The notes: generated from the sequence alone by a model not told the origin. DNA of 64,000 nt from Leucobacter viscericola (GCF_011299575.1 NZ_CP049863.1:3348001-3412000); one strand, 5' to 3'. Counted from the first letter of the stretch, positions 32,547 through 42,071 are shown. A program made the numbers and translations.

Positions 32547-33491
32547 TTAGACCAGCTTGTTGTCCGCCAACCACTTTTGAGCGATCTTCGCCGCGGATTC
32601 CTCATCGTTCACGCTTTCCCCGTTGAGGGCAATGAGATCTTCGGGACTCATAGCGGCGCTGATCTTGTTGATAATCTTGGCGGCCTTCTCGTCGACACGG
32701 TCGCTCGCGAGCGGCACGACATGTGAAGCCAGGAACACTCCCTTGGTGTCTTTGAGCGATACAAGATGGTTCGCGCTGAGTGTTGGGTCGGCAGTGTAGA
32801 TGACAGCGAGTTGAATCGAATCGTCTTTCAGGGCCTTGACGGTGAGCGGCCCGCCGCTGTCTTCGATCGGGGTGAATCCGACATCTTTGATGCCGTAGAG
32901 ATCTGCGAGGCCCTTTGGTCCGTAGGGTCGCGATTCCGCTTCGGAGTTAGCCCCGAGCGTCAGCGGGGTTGTCACGTTTGAGAGGTCGGCTACGTCCTTC
33001 AGCTTCCACTTGTCGGCGAAGTCCTGCGTGACCGTGTAGCTGTCCTGGTCCGTGGCCGGAGACTGCTCAAGCACACGCAGTCCCTTCGGGGTGGCCTTGG
33101 TCAGCGCGGCGTACACATCGTCAGAGAGGCGTGCCGTGGTGTCGGGCTCCCAGTACTGCAGCAGATTGCCGGTGTACTCGGGGAAGAGATCGATCTTGCC
33201 CGCTTCGATCTCGGGCAGGTAGACCTCGCGCTGGCCGATCCTGAACTGCCGATCAACCGAGTAATCAGCGGATTCGAGCGCCTGTGCGTAGATCTCGGCG
33301 ATGATCTCGTTCGAGTAATAGTCTTGCGAGCCAATGACGATGGTGCTGTCCTTGGCCTTCGTGTCGTTGTTCGACTCGGTTGCCAATGGGTCGCTTGAGC
33401 CACAGGCTGAGAGTGCTAGCACCCCTGCGGTTGCCGCCGCGAGAATGGCCGCGGAGAGTGGGAACGAACGTTTGCGGTTGGAGCGAATCAT
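32547..33491 (-). CDS. OpuC-type glycine betaine/choline binding lipoprotein
   Basis: A 314-residue lipoprotein with lipobox ALSAC near residue 30. The mature part has the ProX/OpuBC pattern: TIVIGSQDYYSNEIIAEIYAQALE, then YLPEIEAGKIDLFPEYTGNLLQYW, and EDSGGPLTVKALKDDSIQLAVIYTADPT. It binds quaternary-amine osmolytes such as glycine betaine, carnitine or choline outside the membrane. The ATG overlaps the upstream permease stop (ATGA), so it is the last gene of a four-gene operon that runs ATPase, permease, permease, binding protein. The substrate is inferred from the family. Confidence 0.9.
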   Translation of the reverse strand: MIRSNRKRSFPLSAAILAAATAGVLALSACGSSDPLATESNNDTKAKDSTIVIGSQDYYSNEIIAEIYAQALESADYSVDRQFRIGQREVYLPEIEAGKIDLFPEYTGNLLQYWEPDTTARLSDDVYAALTKATPKGLRVLEQSPATDQDSYTVTQDFADKWKLKDVADLSNVTTPLTLGANSEAESRPYGPKGLADLYGIKDVGFTPIEDSGGPLTVKALKDDSIQLAVIYTADPTLSANHLVSLKDTKGVFLASHVVPLASDRVDEKAAKIINKISAAMSPEDLIALNGESVNDEESAAKIAQKWLADNKLV

Positions 33492-34246
33492 GGAGTTGAA
33501 CCCTTCCGGCGGAGGTGTAGGTGTTGAACAGTGTTGGTTCGATCATGGTTGGTTGCATCGCTGAGTTTCTTCGAGCCCGAGGTGCCGCCAGGATCCCGAA
33601 CCCGCTGCGCAGCCCGTTGGCAGCACGCGAGCACAACATCCAAGGCAAGTGTCAGCGCAATGACGAGTATCGTGCCGCCGAGCATCTGCGGGTAGTCCCT
33701 TGTCTTCAGGCCGGCAAAGAGGTAACGGCCCAGTCCAAAATCTGCGGTGTAGGCGGCGAGTGTCGCCGTTGATACAACCTGCAGGGTCGCTGCCCGAATG
33801 CCCCCGACCAAGATGGGGAGCGCGAGCGGTACTTCGACGCGCAGAATGACCTGCGTCGGACTCAACCCGATCGCTCGAGCAGCGGAGGGCAGCGTGGGAT
33901 CGACTGACTGCACCCCCGCGTACGCCCCGGCTAGGAGTGAGGGGATCGCGAGGACAATGAGCGCGAGAAGTGGCGCAGCGAGACCGATCCCGAACGCCAG
34001 TCCCAGGAGCGTCAGCACACCCAGCGTTGGCAGGGCGCGGGCGGCGCCGGTAAGCCCACCCACGAACCCTGCGCCGCGGCGAGTGTGGCCGATGAGCACA
34101 CCGGCCGGAAGTGAGATCACCGCGGCAAGGAGCACCGCGATTGCGGTGATCGCGAGGTGTTGACCCAGTCGGGTGGGTATCCCGCTGGGCCCGGCCCAGT
34201 TGGCGGGGTCGGAGAGCCACGCGAGAGTCTCGCTGAAGAGGTTCAC
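33488..34246 (-). CDS. OpuC-type ABC permease
   Basis: A 252-residue integral membrane protein with about six helices and the permease EAA-type loop SAARAIGLSPTQVILRVEVPLALPIL. Hydrophobic stretches such as HLAITAIAVLLAAVISLPAGVLIG and LALIVLAIPSLLAGAYAG are membrane segments. It pairs with the permease encoded just upstream to form the osmolyte channel. The GTG start overlaps the upstream stop (GTGA). A hydrophilic C-terminal tail after residue 215 (rich in Arg, Asp and Ser) overlaps the next gene and is probably cytoplasmic. Confidence 0.9.
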   Translation of the reverse strand: MNLFSETLAWLSDPANWAGPSGIPTRLGQHLAITAIAVLLAAVISLPAGVLIGHTRRGAGFVGGLTGAARALPTLGVLTLLGLAFGIGLAAPLLALIVLAIPSLLAGAYAGVQSVDPTLPSAARAIGLSPTQVILRVEVPLALPILVGGIRAATLQVVSTATLAAYTADFGLGRYLFAGLKTRDYPQMLGGTILVIALTLALDVVLACCQRAAQRVRDPGGTSGSKKLSDATNHDRTNTVQHLHLRRKGSTP

Positions 34247-34938
34247 TGGGCGACTCGCGATCGGACTGTTGAACCGGCGCGCGACCGTGGGCCGCGCTTG
34301 GACCGGAGCGCCCGGGCCCAGGGCGAGAGCCCCCTGCCCAGCGCGATGATGAGCACGTCACACACCAGCGCAAGCGCAACCGTTGCCAAGACGCCAACCC
34401 AGACTTCTGCGGCGATGCCGCGCTGAAATCCGTCGGTGAGCAGCGTTCCGAGACTCGACACACCAATCAGTGCTCCGAGCGTCACCAGACTGATGGTTGA
34501 AACCGCGACAACTCGAACACCCGAGATAAGAACGGGCAGCGCGAGAGGCAGGTCAACCCTCCAAAACAGCCCAGGTTGCGAGTACCCAATCGCGACCGCC
34601 GCTTCGCGCACCTTTGGGTCAACCGAGGCGAACGAATCGGCTGCTGAGCGCACGAGAAGAGCAACACCGTACACGGTGAGCATAACCACCATGTTTTGCC
34701 AAGAACGGAGGGGGACACCGAGCGCCACAGGAATGACAATGAGAAGCGGCAGGGCTGGGATCGAGTATGCGAGGGCGGCCGTGGAAAGAAGCGGGCCGCC
34801 AATTCTTGGGCGCCGAAATGCGAGTCGGCCCAGGGGAACGGCAATCAGTGTTGCAAACAGAATCGGAGGAAGGCTCAGGCGGAGGTGATCGGCCATGAGT
34901 TCGACAACCCGAGGCCAGTTTTCAAGCAACCAGCTCAC
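34243..34938 (-). CDS. OpuC-type ABC permease
   Basis: A 231-residue membrane protein. DHLRLSLPPILFATLIAVPLG and STAALAYSIPALPLLIVIPVALGVPL are the leading membrane segments, and VREAAVAIGYSQPGLFWRVDLPLALPVLI is the cytoplasmic loop that contacts the ATPase. It is related to, but distinct from, the second permease. The pair is the usual heterodimer of OpuB/OpuC systems. Start GTG 34938 overlaps the ATPase stop (GTGA). The short basic C-terminus (RSKRGPRSRAGS) is cytoplasmic. Confidence 0.9.
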   Translation of the reverse strand: MSWLLENWPRVVELMADHLRLSLPPILFATLIAVPLGRLAFRRPRIGGPLLSTAALAYSIPALPLLIVIPVALGVPLRSWQNMVVMLTVYGVALLVRSAADSFASVDPKVREAAVAIGYSQPGLFWRVDLPLALPVLISGVRVVAVSTISLVTLGALIGVSSLGTLLTDGFQRGIAAEVWVGVLATVALALVCDVLIIALGRGLSPWARALRSKRGPRSRAGSTVRSRVAQ

Positions 34939-35747
34939 GAGTTCAGCACTCCAACTGCGCGGCCGTCTTCATCGACCGCAATTTGACGTCCATCCACCTC
35001 GAGTGTGTTGAGTCGTCGCTCGGCGCGATCCGCTCCGATAAATTCACGTACGAAGCTGTCTGCCGGGTTCGCCATAATCTCTGCTGGCGTGCCACGCTGC
35101 GCGATCCGCCCGCCCTCGCGCATCACCACGACCTCATCGCCGAGCAAAAAAGCCTCGTCAATATCGTGGGTCACAAACACGATCGTTTTGCCAAGTTCCG
35201 ACTGGAGCCGGATCAGCTCTCGCTGCAACTCGCGTCGAACAATCGGATCGACAGCGCCAAATGGCTCATCCATGAGCAAGATATTGGGGTCAGCCGCGAG
35301 GGCGCGTGCCACGCCAACTCGCTGCTGTTGGCCGCCTGAAAGCTGAGGCGGGTACCGTTTTCCCAGTGCGGGATCGAGGCCGACGCGCTCAAGCAGCTCG
35401 CGAGCGTCTTTTCTGGCTTCTGCGCGCGATCTACCCTCAAGCACGGGCACAGTCGCAACGTTGTCAATGACTGTGCGGTGGGGGAGTAAACCACCCTGCT
35501 GCAGCACGTAGCCAATCGAGCGTCGAAGCTGCACCGGGTCGCGATCCCGCACGTTTTCGCCGTCGATGAGCACCCGCCCCGCGGTGGGTTCCACCATTCT
35601 GTTCACCATGCGCAAGAGAGTGGTCTTGCCCGAGCCAGATGAACCGACAAAGACCACAGTCTTGCGAGAAGGCACGGTGACCGAAAAGTCACTGACAGCT
35701 TCGGTGCCGTCAGCGTATGCCTTTGAAACGTGCTCAAACTCGATCAC
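34935..35747 (-). CDS. OpuC-type ABC ATPase
   Basis: A 270-residue ATPase that drives the osmolyte importer. Walker A is GSSGSGKTT, the Q-loop is in IGYVLQQGGLLPH, the signature LSGGQQQRVGVARAL and Walker B ILLMDEPFGAVDP are intact, and FVTHDIDEA is the switch histidine. The region after about residue 210 is a short C-terminal extension rather than the CBS pair found in OpuAA/OpuCA. The GTG start has GGGAGG just upstream. It is the first gene of the operon and so is nearest to the promoter. Confidence 0.92.
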   Translation of the reverse strand: MIEFEHVSKAYADGTEAVSDFSVTVPSRKTVVFVGSSGSGKTTLLRMVNRMVEPTAGRVLIDGENVRDRDPVQLRRSIGYVLQQGGLLPHRTVIDNVATVPVLEGRSRAEARKDARELLERVGLDPALGKRYPPQLSGGQQQRVGVARALAADPNILLMDEPFGAVDPIVRRELQRELIRLQSELGKTIVFVTHDIDEAFLLGDEVVVMREGGRIAQRGTPAEIMANPADSFVREFIGADRAERRLNTLEVDGRQIAVDEDGRAVGVLNS

Positions 35748-35915
35748 GCCACACCTCCCGGTTGGTCAATCGACGCGCGTCCGTTCCACCCTAGCGCGCA
35801 GTGCACCCCCAATCGCAAGTGCTGCGATGAGTTATCTAGTGCGAAGACCGTCAATGTCTGAGGGCGGGCATAGTCTCTTCGTAGTGCAAGTTGTCGGTAG
35901 AAACGAGGATCACGC

Positions 35916-38900
35916 ATGTTCATACAGCAACACAGCGACGGCGGCATTCGGCTCATGACGAGCGCGAGTGACCTCACTGCTGCGAGCATGTGTGAGTTTG
36001 CATTCCTGCGCCGAGTCGATGTGAAATTTGGTCGAGACGTCGAGGTTCCGCCCGATGACGATCCAATGCTTAGGCGAGCAGCTGGCCTTGGCGACGAGCA
36101 TGAAAAGCGCGTGCTCCAGAGCTATCGCGAGCAATTTGGCGAGGGGGCTGTCGGGCAGCCGGGCGGCGTTGTAGAAATCCCGGTGTCAGAACGGCGAACT
36201 GCTGAGAGCGATCTCCTCGAAGCAGCAGAAGCGACCATAGCCGCATTCACTGGCGGCGCCGACATCGTGTTTCAGGCGACGTTTTTTGACCCAGAACAGC
36301 GTGCGGCCGACCTGCTGACGGGAGATCCCGCTATTGGTTTTATTGGCTTCGCTGACTTCTTGCAGCGCATGCCAGATGGTGCGTATGAGGTGCAAGACAC
36401 AAAACTTGCGAGGCGAGCCAAGGTCACCGCTCTGATGCAGCTCGCGGCGTATGCGGAGCAGTTGGAACGCGTCGGCGTGCGCGCCGCCCCTGAGACAACA
36501 CTCATTCTTGGAGACGGTGCCAGGTCGCGGCACCGCCTGGCAGATATCTCCCCGGTGTTCAGAAGTCGTAGAGGCCGGCTTCACGACATTCTGCTCGATC
36601 GCGCGAGAGTAACTGGCAGCGACGGCACTCGCGAGAGTGCGGAGCCGATCTCGTGGGGTGCCGACGGCGTATTTGCTTGTGGCCGCTGCGAGGTGTGCGA
36701 GCCGGAGATAATACGCGCACGCGATCCGCTCTTGATAGCGGGGATTCGCAGTGTCCAGCGCGACGCACTCGTTGCCGCGGGCTACCGCATCATCGACGCC
36801 GTGGCGACGATCGCAGACGGTGAGATACCCGAGATTTCTGGCTTGCACCCGCAGGTAGTAGAGCGGCTCTCTCAACAAGCGAGAGTGCAACTTGCCGCGC
36901 TTCCCGGGGAAGCGCCGCCTGTTCAAGTGTTTGACCCGGCAGCGCTCGCTGCGATCCCCGCACCTGATCCGGGTGACCTGTTCTTCGATTTTGAGGGCGA
37001 CCCAATGTATCGAGAGCCGGGAGCTGAAGGATCGGCCCGGTGGGGCATCGACTACCTCTTCGGAATGGTGGATGCGAGTGAGCGGTTCACGGCGCTCTGG
37101 GCGCACACGCTTGACGCCGAGAAGCAGGCACTCGTGGAGTTCCTCGAACTTGTCCGTAAGCGACGCGCGCAGCATCCAGCGATGAAGATTTACCACTATG
37201 CAGCTTACGAGCGCACGCATCTGCTGAGTCTCGCAGCGCGTCACGGAGTGGGCGAGGCTGAGGTAGATCAGCTGCTGCGCGAGCACGTGTTTGTTGATCT
37301 GTATCCCATCGTGCGGCGCGCGCTGCGGGTGGGGTCCCGCTCGTACTCCATTAAGAAACTTGAACCCCTCTACATGGGAGCCGAGCTGCGCGATGAGGCG
37401 GGGGTAACGAGTGCCGCGCAGTCCGTCACTGAGTATGCGGAGGCCATGGCTCAGCTCAGTGCCGCCGACCCCACAACCCGCGCTGAAGGGCAGCATCGCC
37501 TCGACGCCATCGCTGATTACAACCGCTACGATTGCGTCTCGACGCTTCGCCTGCGCGACTGGATGCTGACGCTCGCCACAGAGCATCGCATTGCACCGTA
37601 CCCGGTAGAGACAATCGCAGAGGCGGAAGCGCCACGACTTGAACTCTCTCCTGTAGCCGAGGCGCTCACCCAGCACGCGGAAACGGCACAGGATCCGCGA
37701 GATCGACAAGCGGCCGCGCTCGCCGCAAGTGCGATCGACTATCACCAGCGTGAGCAGAAGTCCTTCTGGTGGGCGCACTTCGCACGCCTCATTGACCCCG
37801 TCGAAGACTGGGCAGATACCCGTGACGTGTTGATCGTTGATGAGGGCATGAGCAGGGTGGTTGCCGACTGGTACCTGCCCATGCGGGCGCGAGTTGAACG
37901 ACGACGGCTACGACTGCGAGGCGAGATCGCCCCGGGGAGCAACCTCAAGATTGGCGCTGACGCGTTTCTGCTGTACGAGTACCCGTCTCCGTTCCCGCAG
38001 CCCGGAGCGGAACCCGGATCCCGGGGTACACGACGGGTGAAAATTGTTGACCGTCACGATGACGGCGTGACCGTTGAGGAAATGCTTGCCGGCGGCATTG
38101 AAAGCTACGACAGGCTCCCGACCGCCCTCGTGCCGGGACCACCCCCTCCAGCGGGGGCGCAGCGCGGTGCGATCGAGGAGTGGGGCTCTGCGCTGGCGGC
38201 GGCACTGCAGCGAGGGCAATTTCCTGCGGACCCGGTGGTCGACCTTATGCGTCGCACCCCGCCACGGCTTCGCGACCGGCCAGACGGAACAGCGAAGCTT
38301 GACGAAAAAGACGATCCCATCGCCGCGGTCATTTCGGCGCTGCTTCGACTCGACCGTAGCTACCTGGCAGTGCAGGGACCGCCTGGAACAGGGAAGACCT
38401 ATCTCGCCGCTCAAGTTATCAAGACGCTTGTCGAAGATCACGGTTGGCGTATCGGCGTCGTCGCGCAGTCCCACAGGGTTGTAGAGAACGTGCTCGATGG
38501 GGTTGTAGAAGCGGGGTTGGCAGCTGAGCATACTGCCAAGGTGCCGCAGGGGGGAGCGCTCACTGAAGGAGCGCCACAGCCCGGCTATACGGTGCTTGCG
38601 CGGAATGGACAGGCTGCGTTTCTTGCGGAGCACGCGCGCAGTGGGTTTGGCTGCGTTGTCGGTGGAACCGCGTGGGACTTTGCGAACCAAACGCGCGTTC
38701 TTCGCCAGGAGCTCGACCTGCTGGTCATCGACGAGGCGGGCCAGTTCTCGCTTGCCCCGACGATCGCTGCGTCGGTTGCCGCGCAGAGACTCTTGCTGCT
38801 CGGTGATCCGCAGCAATTGCCCCAGGTATCACAGGGTAGCCACCCCGAACCGGTTGACACCTCGGCTCTCGGCTGGTTGCTCGGTGAGCACGAGACGATC

Positions 38901-39557
38901 CCTGAAGAGCTCGGTTTTTTCCTCGCTGAAACACGTCGCATGCGGCCTGAACTCGCAGAGGTGGTCTCCGAGCTCGCTTATGAAGGGCGCCTGCACGCGC
39001 ACCCAACGGCTTCCCACCGAATGGTCGAGGGGGCGGGAGCCGCTGGCCTCAGCTGGCACCCCGTTGAGCACGAGGGCAACTCGACCAGCTCCGTCGAGGA
39101 GGCCGCGGAAGTGGTGCGGATCGCCCGGGAAGCGCTCAGCGGTACTCTCTACGAGCTTGGAAGCATGCCTCGTCAGCTCACCCAGCAGGATCTCATCGTG
39201 GTGGCGCCCTACAACGCCCAGGTCGAGTGTGTTTCACAAGCGCTCGCGGGTGCGGGCCTGGGTGAGGTTCGGGTCGGCACCGTCGACAAGTTTCAGGGGC
39301 AAGAGGCCGTGATTGCAATTGTCACACTGGCCGCGTCGAGTGCGGAAGACGTGCCGCGGGGGCTTGAGTTCCTGCTCATGCGGAACCGCCTGAATGTGGC
39401 AATCAGCAGGGCACAGTGGGCCGCCCACCTGGTCTCGTCTGAAAGGCTCGGAGACGGCCTACCCACGAGTTCGGAAGGCGTAGCCGCGCTCTCTGGGTAC
39501 CTGCGACTCACCGAGCGCGGAATCGCCCAAGCCCCGCCAGCCGAGACCATACACTAA
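35916..39557 (+). CDS. TM0106-type RecB-like nuclease fused to SF1 helicase
   Basis: A 1,213-residue protein. Residues about 1-300 are a RecB-like (PD-(D/E)XK) region starting with TASDLTAASMCEFAFLRRVD and containing QDTKLARRAKVTALMQLAAYAEQL. Residues about 345-545 resemble a DEDD-type RNase-H-like exonuclease (DLFFDFEGDPMYRE, HYAAYERTHL). Residues about 800-1,200 hold an SF1 helicase: Walker A GPPGTGKTY, DEAGQFS, GDPQQLPQ, VDKFQGQE and LNVAISRAQW. This is the long TM0106-family architecture known from actinobacteria, probably in DNA repair or defence. The ATG has ACGAGG upstream. The large size and central insertions are typical of the family. The exact role is unknown. Confidence 0.85.
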   Translation: MFIQQHSDGGIRLMTSASDLTAASMCEFAFLRRVDVKFGRDVEVPPDDDPMLRRAAGLGDEHEKRVLQSYREQFGEGAVGQPGGVVEIPVSERRTAESDLLEAAEATIAAFTGGADIVFQATFFDPEQRAADLLTGDPAIGFIGFADFLQRMPDGAYEVQDTKLARRAKVTALMQLAAYAEQLERVGVRAAPETTLILGDGARSRHRLADISPVFRSRRGRLHDILLDRARVTGSDGTRESAEPISWGADGVFACGRCEVCEPEIIRARDPLLIAGIRSVQRDALVAAGYRIIDAVATIADGEIPEISGLHPQVVERLSQQARVQLAALPGEAPPVQVFDPAALAAIPAPDPGDLFFDFEGDPMYREPGAEGSARWGIDYLFGMVDASERFTALWAHTLDAEKQALVEFLELVRKRRAQHPAMKIYHYAAYERTHLLSLAARHGVGEAEVDQLLREHVFVDLYPIVRRALRVGSRSYSIKKLEPLYMGAELRDEAGVTSAAQSVTEYAEAMAQLSAADPTTRAEGQHRLDAIADYNRYDCVSTLRLRDWMLTLATEHRIAPYPVETIAEAEAPRLELSPVAEALTQHAETAQDPRDRQAAALAASAIDYHQREQKSFWWAHFARLIDPVEDWADTRDVLIVDEGMSRVVADWYLPMRARVERRRLRLRGEIAPGSNLKIGADAFLLYEYPSPFPQPGAEPGSRGTRRVKIVDRHDDGVTVEEMLAGGIESYDRLPTALVPGPPPPAGAQRGAIEEWGSALAAALQRGQFPADPVVDLMRRTPPRLRDRPDGTAKLDEKDDPIAAVISALLRLDRSYLAVQGPPGTGKTYLAAQVIKTLVEDHGWRIGVVAQSHRVVENVLDGVVEAGLAAEHTAKVPQGGALTEGAPQPGYTVLARNGQAAFLAEHARSGFGCVVGGTAWDFANQTRVLRQELDLLVIDEAGQFSLAPTIAASVAAQRLLLLGDPQQLPQVSQGSHPEPVDTSALGWLLGEHETIPEELGFFLAETRRMRPELAEVVSELAYEGRLHAHPTASHRMVEGAGAAGLSWHPVEHEGNSTSSVEEAAEVVRIAREALSGTLYELGSMPRQLTQQDLIVVAPYNAQVECVSQALAGAGLGEVRVGTVDKFQGQEAVIAIVTLAASSAEDVPRGLEFLLMRNRLNVAISRAQWAAHLVSSERLGDGLPTSSEGVAALSGYLRLTERGIAQAPPAETIH
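39550..39555 (+). promoter_or_regulatory. -10 box of membrane protein gene, leaderless
   Basis: TACACT ends 6 nt before the ATG at 39562 and overlaps the end of the nuclease-helicase gene. No Shine-Dalgarno sequence is visible. Confidence 0.55.
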
Positions 39558-39561
39558 AGCC

Positions 39562-40680
39562 ATGCCGACACTGAGGTTGAGAATTCGCCGCGCAACCGAC
39601 AGCCTTTTTCAACTGCTGTACCCGGGAGAGGATCACCTTCGCGATGCGCCAGCGGCGCAGCGCGAAGTGCGGGCAATGTCCGCCGCGCTCATCGCAGCGA
39701 TTGCCGCGGCCATAGTCGGGTTGATCGTGTTTTACGGAGACGTTCCGCTGTGGGGTCCGGTGTCGCCCGGCACGCTTGGAATGCTGCTGGCAGCGCTCAC
39801 GGCAATGACGGCGGCTGCGATCGAACACACACGATTCCCACTCCCGAGCCTTCCCGGATCCTCACCGATGTCTGCCCGCATTCAACGTGTGGTGAACGTT
39901 GTGTCGATCTCGCTGGTGCACGGTGGCATTGCGCTGCTGGTGGTCGGCCTCACCAACGCCGTGCTTGTGCGTGGGTTTACGGGGCTGAAGCTTGATGTGT
40001 TCACGAGCACCATGATCGTGACGATCCTCTGCGCCGTAACCGCCTACGCAACAACACTCTCGGCTGGCGACATCACCACCACACGACTTTCGACGCTGCT
40101 TGCGGTGTTTATGACGGGCGGGGTTGTTGTGGCGATGCTCACGACCTCCGATGCGCAGTGGTGGAAGCTGCACTTTAGTGAGCTCGGGGTGGGAACTGAT
40201 CTCAGCGGAAAGATCTTCAACGCAACGCTGATTGTGAGCGGCTTGCTGCTCGCCTCGCTCGCGACCCTGATGGCCCCGGCGCTTGAGACCTGGGCGGAGG
40301 GCGCGCCGCCAAGCCGCACGCGAAATATTCGTGTGGTTGGCTGGTCATTTGTTGCGATTGGGGCTTGCCTCGCGGGTGTCGGCACGGTGCCGGTCAATGT
40401 AAGTGTGCTGGTGCACAATTCCTTCGCAACGGGCATGGCCGTGGTCTTCGGAGTGCTTCTCATCGGGTTGCGCTGGCTGCTCGACGGCTTCTCACGAACG
40501 TTCCTGCTGTTCTCTGATGTCTGCCTCATCGGCATTGCCGTCTCGGCTATCTTGTTCTGGCCGGTCCAGTACTACAACCTCGCCGCCTTTGAGCTGGTGG
40601 CGGCAGGAATCATTTTCGGGTGGCTCATCATCTTTTTGCGTCACATTGATGCTTCGACGCGAACCCGCGTTTCCGGCTAG
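39562..40680 (+). CDS. Multi-pass membrane protein, DUF998-like
   Basis: A 372-residue membrane protein with about eight helices. The stretch WKLHFSELGVGTDLSGKIFNATLIVSGLLLASLA recalls the SxLG and FN motifs of DUF998/Frag1-type proteins. The N-terminal roughly 45 residues are charged and probably cytoplasmic (RLRIRRATDSLFQLLYPGED). A leaderless-type TACACT box lies 6 nt before the ATG. I know of no assigned function, and it shares no clear pathway with its neighbours. It is followed at once by the aminotransferase gene, whose -10 overlaps this gene's stop. Confidence 0.72.
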   Translation: MPTLRLRIRRATDSLFQLLYPGEDHLRDAPAAQREVRAMSAALIAAIAAAIVGLIVFYGDVPLWGPVSPGTLGMLLAALTAMTAAAIEHTRFPLPSLPGSSPMSARIQRVVNVVSISLVHGGIALLVVGLTNAVLVRGFTGLKLDVFTSTMIVTILCAVTAYATTLSAGDITTTRLSTLLAVFMTGGVVVAMLTTSDAQWWKLHFSELGVGTDLSGKIFNATLIVSGLLLASLATLMAPALETWAEGAPPSRTRNIRVVGWSFVAIGACLAGVGTVPVNVSVLVHNSFATGMAVVFGVLLIGLRWLLDGFSRTFLLFSDVCLIGIAVSAILFWPVQYYNLAAFELVAAGIIFGWLIIFLRHIDASTRTRVSG

Positions 40681-40683
40681 CGT
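40678..40683 (+). promoter_or_regulatory. -10 box of aminotransferase gene, leaderless
   Basis: TAGCGT overlaps the upstream TAG stop and ends 6 nt before the ATG at 40690, followed by GGGGGT. The G-run might also serve as a weak ribosome site. Confidence 0.5.
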
Positions 40684-40689
40684 GGGGGT

Positions 40690-41928
40690 ATGGCAAAACC
40701 AGGTGGTCCCTTCAAAACTCCTCCGTCTCGCACCCTGCCCGCCCCCGCGGTGGCGGTACAGGCAATGACAGCTTCGAAGCGATCACACATCCCGGCCTTT
40801 GAGGTTATGCGCATCACCGACGAGATCGCGAACCGTCGGGCCGACGGTCACGACGTTGTTTCGCTGTGCGCGGGTGAGCCGAGTGCTCGCCCCGTGCCGG
40901 GCTCGATCAAGCCCGCCGGTTACACGGGGCCACTCGGCACCATGCCGCTGCGCGAGGCGATCGCGGGCCACTACCGCGACTGGTACGACCTCGATGTTGA
41001 TCCGACCACCGTCGCGGTCACCACAGGCTCCTCCGGCGCATTTCAACTCGTGTTTCTCGCCGCGTTCGACCCCGGAGACCGGGTCGCACTCGCGAGCCCC
41101 GGTTACCCCGCGTATCGCAACATTCTGACGGCGCTCGGGGTGCAGGTCGTTGAGATCCCGACGGGCCCCGAGACCCGTTACCAGCCGACCCCCGAACTGC
41201 TCGACCAGGCAGTCCAGCAACACGGATCACTCGCGGGTCTCATCATCGCATCACCCGCCAACCCGACCGGCACGATGCTGCAGCGCGAAGAACTCGCGAG
41301 GCTCGCCCTGTGGTGTCGTGCACGAGGCGTGCCCCTCATCAGTGACGAGATCTATCACGGCATCACCTTCCCCGAGCCAGGATCACCCGACCCCAGGGGA
41401 ACGAGTGTGCTCTCGGTGGAGCCCGAGGCGATCGTCATTAACTCGTTCTCAAAGTACTGGGGCATGACCGGCTGGCGTCTCGGTTGGGCGATTCTGCCGG
41501 AGGACCTGGTTGCACCGTTGGAGGCGCTCGCGTCGAACTTTGCGCTTTCCCCACCCGCTCCTGCGCAGGAACTCGCGCTGACGGCATTCACGCCCGAAAC
41601 CTACGCCGAGCGAGACCAGATCGTTGAGGGCTTCGCGCGGGCGCGGGCACTCATCCTTGATGCGGCCCCGCAACTGAACTGGGGCACGGCCGCACCGTCA
41701 GACGGCGCGTTCTATTACTACTCAGAACTCGGGCCGCAGCTCGCGCGCTTCGAGAACTCGGTTGACTACGCCCGGGCGCTGCTGGAGCGCGCAAACGTCG
41801 CGATCGTCCCGGGTGTCGACTTCGATCCTGTCGCCGGAAAGCAAGCTGTGCGGCTGTCTTACGCCGCGGGTGAGGCCGCCGTGGCCGAAGCGCTCGACCG
41901 CATCATTCGCTTTCAGAATGCGGGGTAA
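40690..41928 (+). CDS. Class I aminotransferase (aspartate-aminotransferase-like)
   Basis: A 412-residue PLP enzyme of fold type I. The PLP lysine lies in INSFSKYWGMTGWRLGW. The Tyr and Asn that hold PLP are in VTTGSSGAFQLVFLAAFDPGD, the substrate carboxylate arginine is in the C-terminal AVRLSYA, and SPANPTGTML is the family's NPTG motif. A likely alternative start is ATG 40765 (TASKRSHIPAFEVM), since the first 25 residues are variable and proline-rich. It may transaminate alanine, aspartate or a related acid. No pathway genes are near, so the substrate is open. Confidence 0.88.
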   Translation: MAKPGGPFKTPPSRTLPAPAVAVQAMTASKRSHIPAFEVMRITDEIANRRADGHDVVSLCAGEPSARPVPGSIKPAGYTGPLGTMPLREAIAGHYRDWYDLDVDPTTVAVTTGSSGAFQLVFLAAFDPGDRVALASPGYPAYRNILTALGVQVVEIPTGPETRYQPTPELLDQAVQQHGSLAGLIIASPANPTGTMLQREELARLALWCRARGVPLISDEIYHGITFPEPGSPDPRGTSVLSVEPEAIVINSFSKYWGMTGWRLGWAILPEDLVAPLEALASNFALSPPAPAQELALTAFTPETYAERDQIVEGFARARALILDAAPQLNWGTAAPSDGAFYYYSELGPQLARFENSVDYARALLERANVAIVPGVDFDPVAGKQAVRLSYAAGEAAVAEALDRIIRFQNAG

Positions 41929-42001
41929 CGTCTGTCGATGATTGTTGACCTTCTACTGCGCAGGTGATTGGTGTGGATGGTAAATACAGATATCGGCGAG
42001 T

Positions 42002-42071
42002 GTCCAGATAGTCGACGAGCGGCCCCCTTTCCAACGCGCTGGTAAGGGGGCCGCTCGTCGGTAAGCTGGAC
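42002..42071. terminator. 70-nt long hairpin between converging genes
   Basis: A 17-bp perfect stem CGACGAGCGGCCCCCTT (42013-42029) pairs with 42044-42060. Outer GTCCAG/CTGGAC adds six more pairs across a 5-nt internal loop. The apical loop is 14 nt. It separates the converging aminotransferase gene and the ORF at 42178, and probably acts as a bidirectional terminator. Confidence 0.7.

Noticed and set aside
36186..37778. Minus-strand ORF of 530 codons opposite the nuclease-helicase gene
   Set aside because: The composition is Arg/Cys/His-rich without recognisable domains. The plus strand encodes a clear RecB-like and SF1 protein in that region.
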